Below, piece after piece: positions 59,870 to 64,000 of a stretch of 64,000 nt of DNA. The notes under the pieces were generated by a model. That model saw only the letters and a program-made list of their open reading frames with translations, was not told the DNA's origin and did no database searches. The DNA is from Tigriopus japonicus (taxonomy: Eukaryota > Arthropoda > Copepoda > Harpacticoida > Harpacticidae). Positions within the stretch are counted from its first letter, which is position 1. Each line of letters begins with the position of its first letter. A program made the position numbers and the translations under genes. The stretch lies in contig CM021317.1 in NCBI GenBank assembly GCA_010645155.1, forward strand, positions 13,280,867-13,344,866, written 5' to 3'.

Positions 59870-62806
59870 TGTTTATTCTAATTCGAAAAATGATATTGAG
59901 CTTAATTGGTAAATTTAGTAGGTTAATAGCGTTAAAACAATAAGTACCCTTTCCATTAGTCTTTACTTCACTTTAGTCTTATTCATAATGCATTCAATTT
60001 TTAAAAGAAATGAGGGCCCATCAATCTCCAAAAATAAAAAGCACGCCATGGACCTCATTGTTATCAGAAACGTTTTATTTTCAAATCATCAAAGCAAATA
60101 TGTCAGGTATGAAATTAGTGATTGTTGACTCATTTTTGTTCCAGTTATCTTCAGTCTTCAGACGAACATCGAAGCTCCGTGAGGGTAATTTCTGAACTCT
60201 ATAAATGCCATTGAATCCAACCAGAGCGATGGTTCATATTCAATTTCCTGCTTTTTGATTCGACTTTAAGCGTGTGAATTGGAGGAGGCGAAGACAGCTT
60301 CTGGATTTAAATGGAGATTCCTTTTTCTTATTCGCTTTGCCACGGAATGAATGGCCCGTCTGATCTGCAAAGGAGCTGTCTGTATGCGAGTGTATGAATA
60401 GTGGTTCTTAATTCATCGAGTGTGTGGTTATTCTCGCAATATAGAAGGGACTCCCCTGTGGTCACCTTGGTCCTTTAGAAATTCTGTCGGGCTCCCCCAC
60501 GTGCATGAATAAATGAGTCTCTTTTACTCTCCTCGGCTCGGTTCCTTGTCCGGCGTGGTCCGTTCATCCATCTATCTATCCATACATCCATCTATCCATA
60601 CATGCATACTACATCCATCCAACTTACCTATCTACCAACTCGTACCAACCAACCCACCATCTACGATCTAACCATTCACATTGACAGTGCTAGCTGTAGT
60701 GTACTTCCACACATTAGAGAGACTCGAATCCCGACCGAATTTTGCCTCGTCATCCACACCTTATTAGATTGTTAAAAGGGTTGCTTGCTGGTTTGATATG
60801 GGACCAACGGGATTCATGTTGAGTGGGTGTCTTTTGTAGTGTCACGGATATACCAGGGTTCGTCTTCATGAGGGAAGTGACAATTGGGACAGTCATTTTT
60901 TTACGTCATTGTGAAATAAAACAAGAATTCTTGGGAGTCACATTCGATTTCGAGAGATTAGAGAAAGAACAAAAATTATGAAGACTGAATTCACTCCAGT
61001 TTGCTTTTCAATCAAGTTATTATAACACTAAAGTGATTTACATCACAAACTTGAACGATTCACAATTAGTGTTTGGGAAGCCTCTTTTCCTCATTATCAC
61101 TTCGAATCTGTTTGAAAGTTTGTCTTTGAAATAGATTCAATTGATCTGACAAACACGCAATTGATACTTAAACTAGCACTCAAGACACTAAGGTAAGCGG
61201 TTTGGCAAAAAAACATCCCCCCTTCTTTACCTTACAAATAGAAATGTTCTATTTCTAGGTTCAAATTTAATGATTTGCCTTGATCAAAAATGCTCAAAAC
61301 CAAGGAACGCACCACGTGAAAGAATTTTGAAATCCAGCACAACCTTGACTGTTGAAAAGGCCCTTTTAGATTGCGTGGTGCTATCGATATTGGTTCAATG
61401 AGAGAGTGTAGGATGAAAGAGGAATGACAGTATTTTCTATTGAATGATATACCGTGATCTAATAAACGAACACGCGTAAAGTCATTTCGAGGAAAAATCC
61501 TAATTTCACGCCTTTTTCATTCACACTGACAACCTTCAATGTGAGCGTGCAGATAGTACTGTATACTACCGCATGTACGGAGTTGGTCGGTTGAGACCGA
61601 AGTGGTTGTCACTTGGTTGTGGCTCGTTCGATCGCTCGATCGTTACCATAGGGTGTGCTTGTGATATGGTTGTATGAATGTAGGAACCACCAATGCGTCC
61701 ACATGGCTGCTGATGCTGGCTGCTGATGCTTCAACAACCATCACCATCAGCAACCACTTAATCCGTGCATTTGGAAGAAGGCGACGACGAGGAAGGCTAA
61801 AATGGTGTCATGCGATCGAGCGAGCACACAGAGAGATATCTTACAAATACTCCGTGAAATTGCTTTGCTTTTCACTACAAAACGTTCTCATGATGTGATA
61901 GACAGAAAGTCCCAGAATACTGTACAATCTAATAAGGCTGGACCATCGGTTGTATACAGGTTGCACAACCATTCGACTCAAACCTCTACAGTGCCATCCT
62001 CAAACGACACACATGCGAGTTAGATCGAACACAAAATCAGCTTGAAAGCCAGTTAAAAAGGCTCCCAAATGTCCTCATACCACTACCATCAGGTTATGGA
62101 AGAAGTCAGTTGACGAGCAATTCCTTTGAACCATTTTGAAAGTGTTCATTTATTGTCTAGTGTTTGCTTGACGTATTAAAAGCCTGCTCGACGACTATGA
62201 ATGATATTCTCAATAATGGCACATCGCTCCGCGGGAACAGTGACAGTTAGAGAGAGAGACTGCTTGCTTTCTCGTGCCTCCTTCATTGGTGCATGTTGCC
62301 TGAACACGGCCATCGTCCGGGCACCATGCAAGCTTTTACCAAATGAGTTTTCTGCGGAATAAAAACCAACCTCGGTCACAAAAGTCCCTTTTCACAGCTT
62401 TTACTGAGTCATTATTACCAACCCCACCACACTCACTCACTCTTTCACTCGCGAGTGTTCTCCTATCTTAGAGATTTCCAGACCGAGTTCTGAATTAAAG
62501 TCTTGTCACTGAAATTTCGAAACAAAACATTTACATTCAACCCGAGTAGAATTTGCCAAACTGCATGTCAATGTTCATTAGTTTAAAGGTAAAAATATCC
62601 ATTGCCAGTTTTAGATATTTTTTGGCTCCAATCAATCTTGTTCGTCAACCGAAGCAACCAATGGGAGCGAAGGAGCTTGGTGAGAGGAGGAGCTTCTACA
62701 GAAATTGAGGCGGAGTTCGGCGCTGAGGGGGGAAAATTCAGTACCAAGAACCAGAAAAGAGAGCTGCTATGGAGGATTGTAAGTGAAGGATGGTGCAGTT
62801 GGAGTC
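59870..62806. other. intergenic, microsatellite-bearing
   Basis: A CATC/TATC-type microsatellite occupies about 60562-60665. Clustered GATCG (61627-61645) and CTGATG repeats (61706-61730) follow. Frames at 61674-62023 and 62602-62865 have no recognisable motif; the latter overlaps the small gene in another frame and may be its 5' UTR. Confidence 0.5.
60562..60665. repeat. CATC/TATC microsatellite
   Basis: Imperfect tetranucleotide run (CATCCATCTATCTATCCATA and variants), grading into CCAACCAACC near 60645. Confidence 0.8.
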
Positions 62807-63281
62807 ATGGATTCAACCCGATCAGTCAGGGTGCTCATCCCATCCACGATGAGTTTGAGCTCTAAGGGTCATTTAAAACTGATCCAAGGTGTGGGAATGG
62901 GAAGTGTTCTTTTGGGTGAGGAAGGAGTGGAGGAAACATTGAAGTTGGAGTCGAACGTCATCGAAAGGGCTCAAAAAGAGAGTCCAATGCCTGTGGACAG
63001 TCAAAAGGTCAGAGCTTGGGTTCTTTATGAAACTCAAGACTGATTGTTTACTACCTTAAAAATTACTCAATGGAGTCTCTTGCCCTTAGGATGTGTTCAA
63101 TTGGACTCAATTTGCCGAAAAGTCTGAGCTGATTGACACCTCTCTTCTGGTTCCTACATTGGTTTTTGGGAAGCAAGCGTTGCTGGTGAGAAGATCTGGC
63201 TCAGAGGGTGAATCGGTGACAATCTTCAACCAGAAAAGACCCGCTACATCTCTTCCTTTAGAGCTAAGTAAGGCGGTTTAA
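62807..63281 (+). CDS. small two-exon protein, unrecognised
   Basis: Exon 62807-63007 (donor CAAAAG|GTCAGA) and exon 63090-63281 (acceptor CCCTTAG|GATGTG) join in phase 0 to 130 aa. The frame is closed just upstream by TAA at 62780, so the ATG at 62807 is the natural start unless a 5' coding exon is missed. The product begins MDSTRSVRVLIPSTMSLSSK. It contains a Gly-rich segment (GVGMGSVLLGEEGVEE), an acidic middle, and a hydrophobic/basic stretch, LVPTLVFGKQALLVRR. It has no signal peptide, no Cys and no domain I can name. AATAAA at 63377-63382 supports a 3' end here. It is probably a real cytosolic protein of unknown function; a chance pair of frames is possible. Confidence 0.55.
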
Positions 63282-63376
63282 TCAATTTACTAACGTTAAT
63301 GATTGTAAAACACCTTTAAGCCAGGAATATTGAGGGAACAGGTCTTCTTGTTTTTTTTATTCCTGTTCTTAAGTAA

Positions 63377-63382
63377 AATAAA
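63377..63382 (+). terminator. polyadenylation signal AATAAA
   Basis: Canonical AATAAA about 95 bases after the stop of the 130-aa frame, the only support for the end of that gene besides the stop itself. Confidence 0.5.
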
Positions 63383-64000
63383 TGCTAATCTACAAATCTA
63401 GGACTACAGATCGAAGATCGAAATTTTTCTTACCAAAAAGAATGATATTTGAAAAAAATCGGAGCTGTGTGCCAATAAAATGAAAAACCATTGACATGGC
63501 AATACCATAGATTGTTTATTAATCATTAGATAGCGTTCCAACTGCCCAATGAGCATGATAAGAGGTAAGGCTACTTGCATTTTGCCCTTATGAAAATATC
63601 AATCTCACTTCTGTTGAGCGGACAGTCAGAGTGGCCAAATTTGCATTGTGATTGGCATATACTTACAAGTTCATTCCATTCAAAATGGTTTCAATAACGT
63701 TTTTTTCATATTCATATCAAATCCAAGTCATCTATCCAAGTCATTCTCTTCCTGTGAAACCTTCCTTCAGGTCAAGAAAGTGACCATTAGCACAGGAAAA
63801 AATTGACCCAAATTTCAAAACCTTTTTAATGAATATGGTTATTACGTTCTGGATATGAAAACTCACAACCCGATTTTTTTACATGAAATACTCGAAATAC
63901 TGCATTAGTAAACTTTTGAGCAAAATCGATCACTGTCAAGATTTACATTTGCCTGGTCATGCATTTCAAATGTTCTCGCACTTTTGTCCGCTCAACAGTT
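63383..64000. other. intergenic, no gene seen
   Basis: AT-rich. CTTCTGTTGAGCGGACAG (63610-63627) and a partial inverse, GTCCGCTCAACAGTT, at the window's last bases suggest the two ends of an element running to about 64000, but its right flank is outside the window. Confidence 0.4.

Noticed and set aside
62602..62865. 87-codon frame overlapping the 130-aa gene
   Set aside because: No ATG start. It runs out of phase over the better-supported frame, and a splice from GGATT|GTAAGT to the next AG would need an intron of only about 20 bp.
1..64000. CRISPR arrays, bacterial operons, tRNA and rRNA genes
   Set aside because: Tandem repeats here lack unique spacers of constant length. Genes are spliced and eukaryotic. 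No cloverleaf with A- and B-box sequences was recognised by eye, though a weak tRNA could be missed.

Overview
This is a eukaryotic nuclear window, almost certainly from an arthropod and probably a crustacean (copepod-like; the species is an inference). The evidence is spliced genes with GT-AG introns of 63 bp to 4.2 kb, an RR-type chitin-binding cuticle protein, a punt/ActRII-type receptor, a nuclear receptor with the arthropod-expansion type finger 'SCFSCRAFYRR', and AT-rich intergenic DNA full of small DNA transposons. There is no prokaryotic operon, CRISPR array, rRNA or recognisable tRNA.

Nine gene models are supported by reading frames that join across splice sites. (1) 7395-10868, minus: activin/TGF-beta type II receptor kinase, 605 aa, 5 exons. 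(2) 13843-21797, plus: farnesyltransferase/geranylgeranyltransferase alpha subunit, 340 aa, 6 exons. (3) 25063-30441, plus: secreted, acidic, proline/phenylalanine-rich protein of 1177 aa with a His-rich tail, unrecognised. (4) 35991-39743, plus: divergent nuclear receptor, 415 aa. (5) 40704-41716, plus: RR-1-like cuticle protein, 307 aa, with a clear TATA box. (6) 43592-48678, minus: three-LIM protein, 187 aa. (7) 52320-53529, plus: secreted LDLa-domain, prohormone-like protein, 340 aa. (8) 56385-59839, plus: SLC2-type sugar transporter, 572 aa, 8 exons. (9) 62807-63281, plus: small two-exon protein, 130 aa, unrecognised. The genes are unrelated in function and are transcribed independently.

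The rest is intergenic and intronic DNA. Its main content is a set of non-autonomous hAT-like elements (TIRs starting TAG, 8-bp target duplications readable by eye) at 3174-3268, 12305-13012, 17024-18345, 44825-45223, 57170-57319 and a nested pair at 32139-35090. The nested pair is an older element carrying a 36-bp repeat array, interrupted near its right end by a 2.1-kb element with about 660-bp inverted arms. Also present are a foldback-type inverted minisatellite (4519-5247), other hairpin MITEs (15189-15465, 47781-47887, 50651-50827), three minus-strand 3'-end fragments of one non-LTR retrotransposon family (147-610, 2520-2915, 55525-55760), and microsatellites. A recurring theme is that several of these elements carry arrays of a short motif beside or inside their termini. 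No autonomous transposase frame was found. All calls are by eye; no database search was possible.
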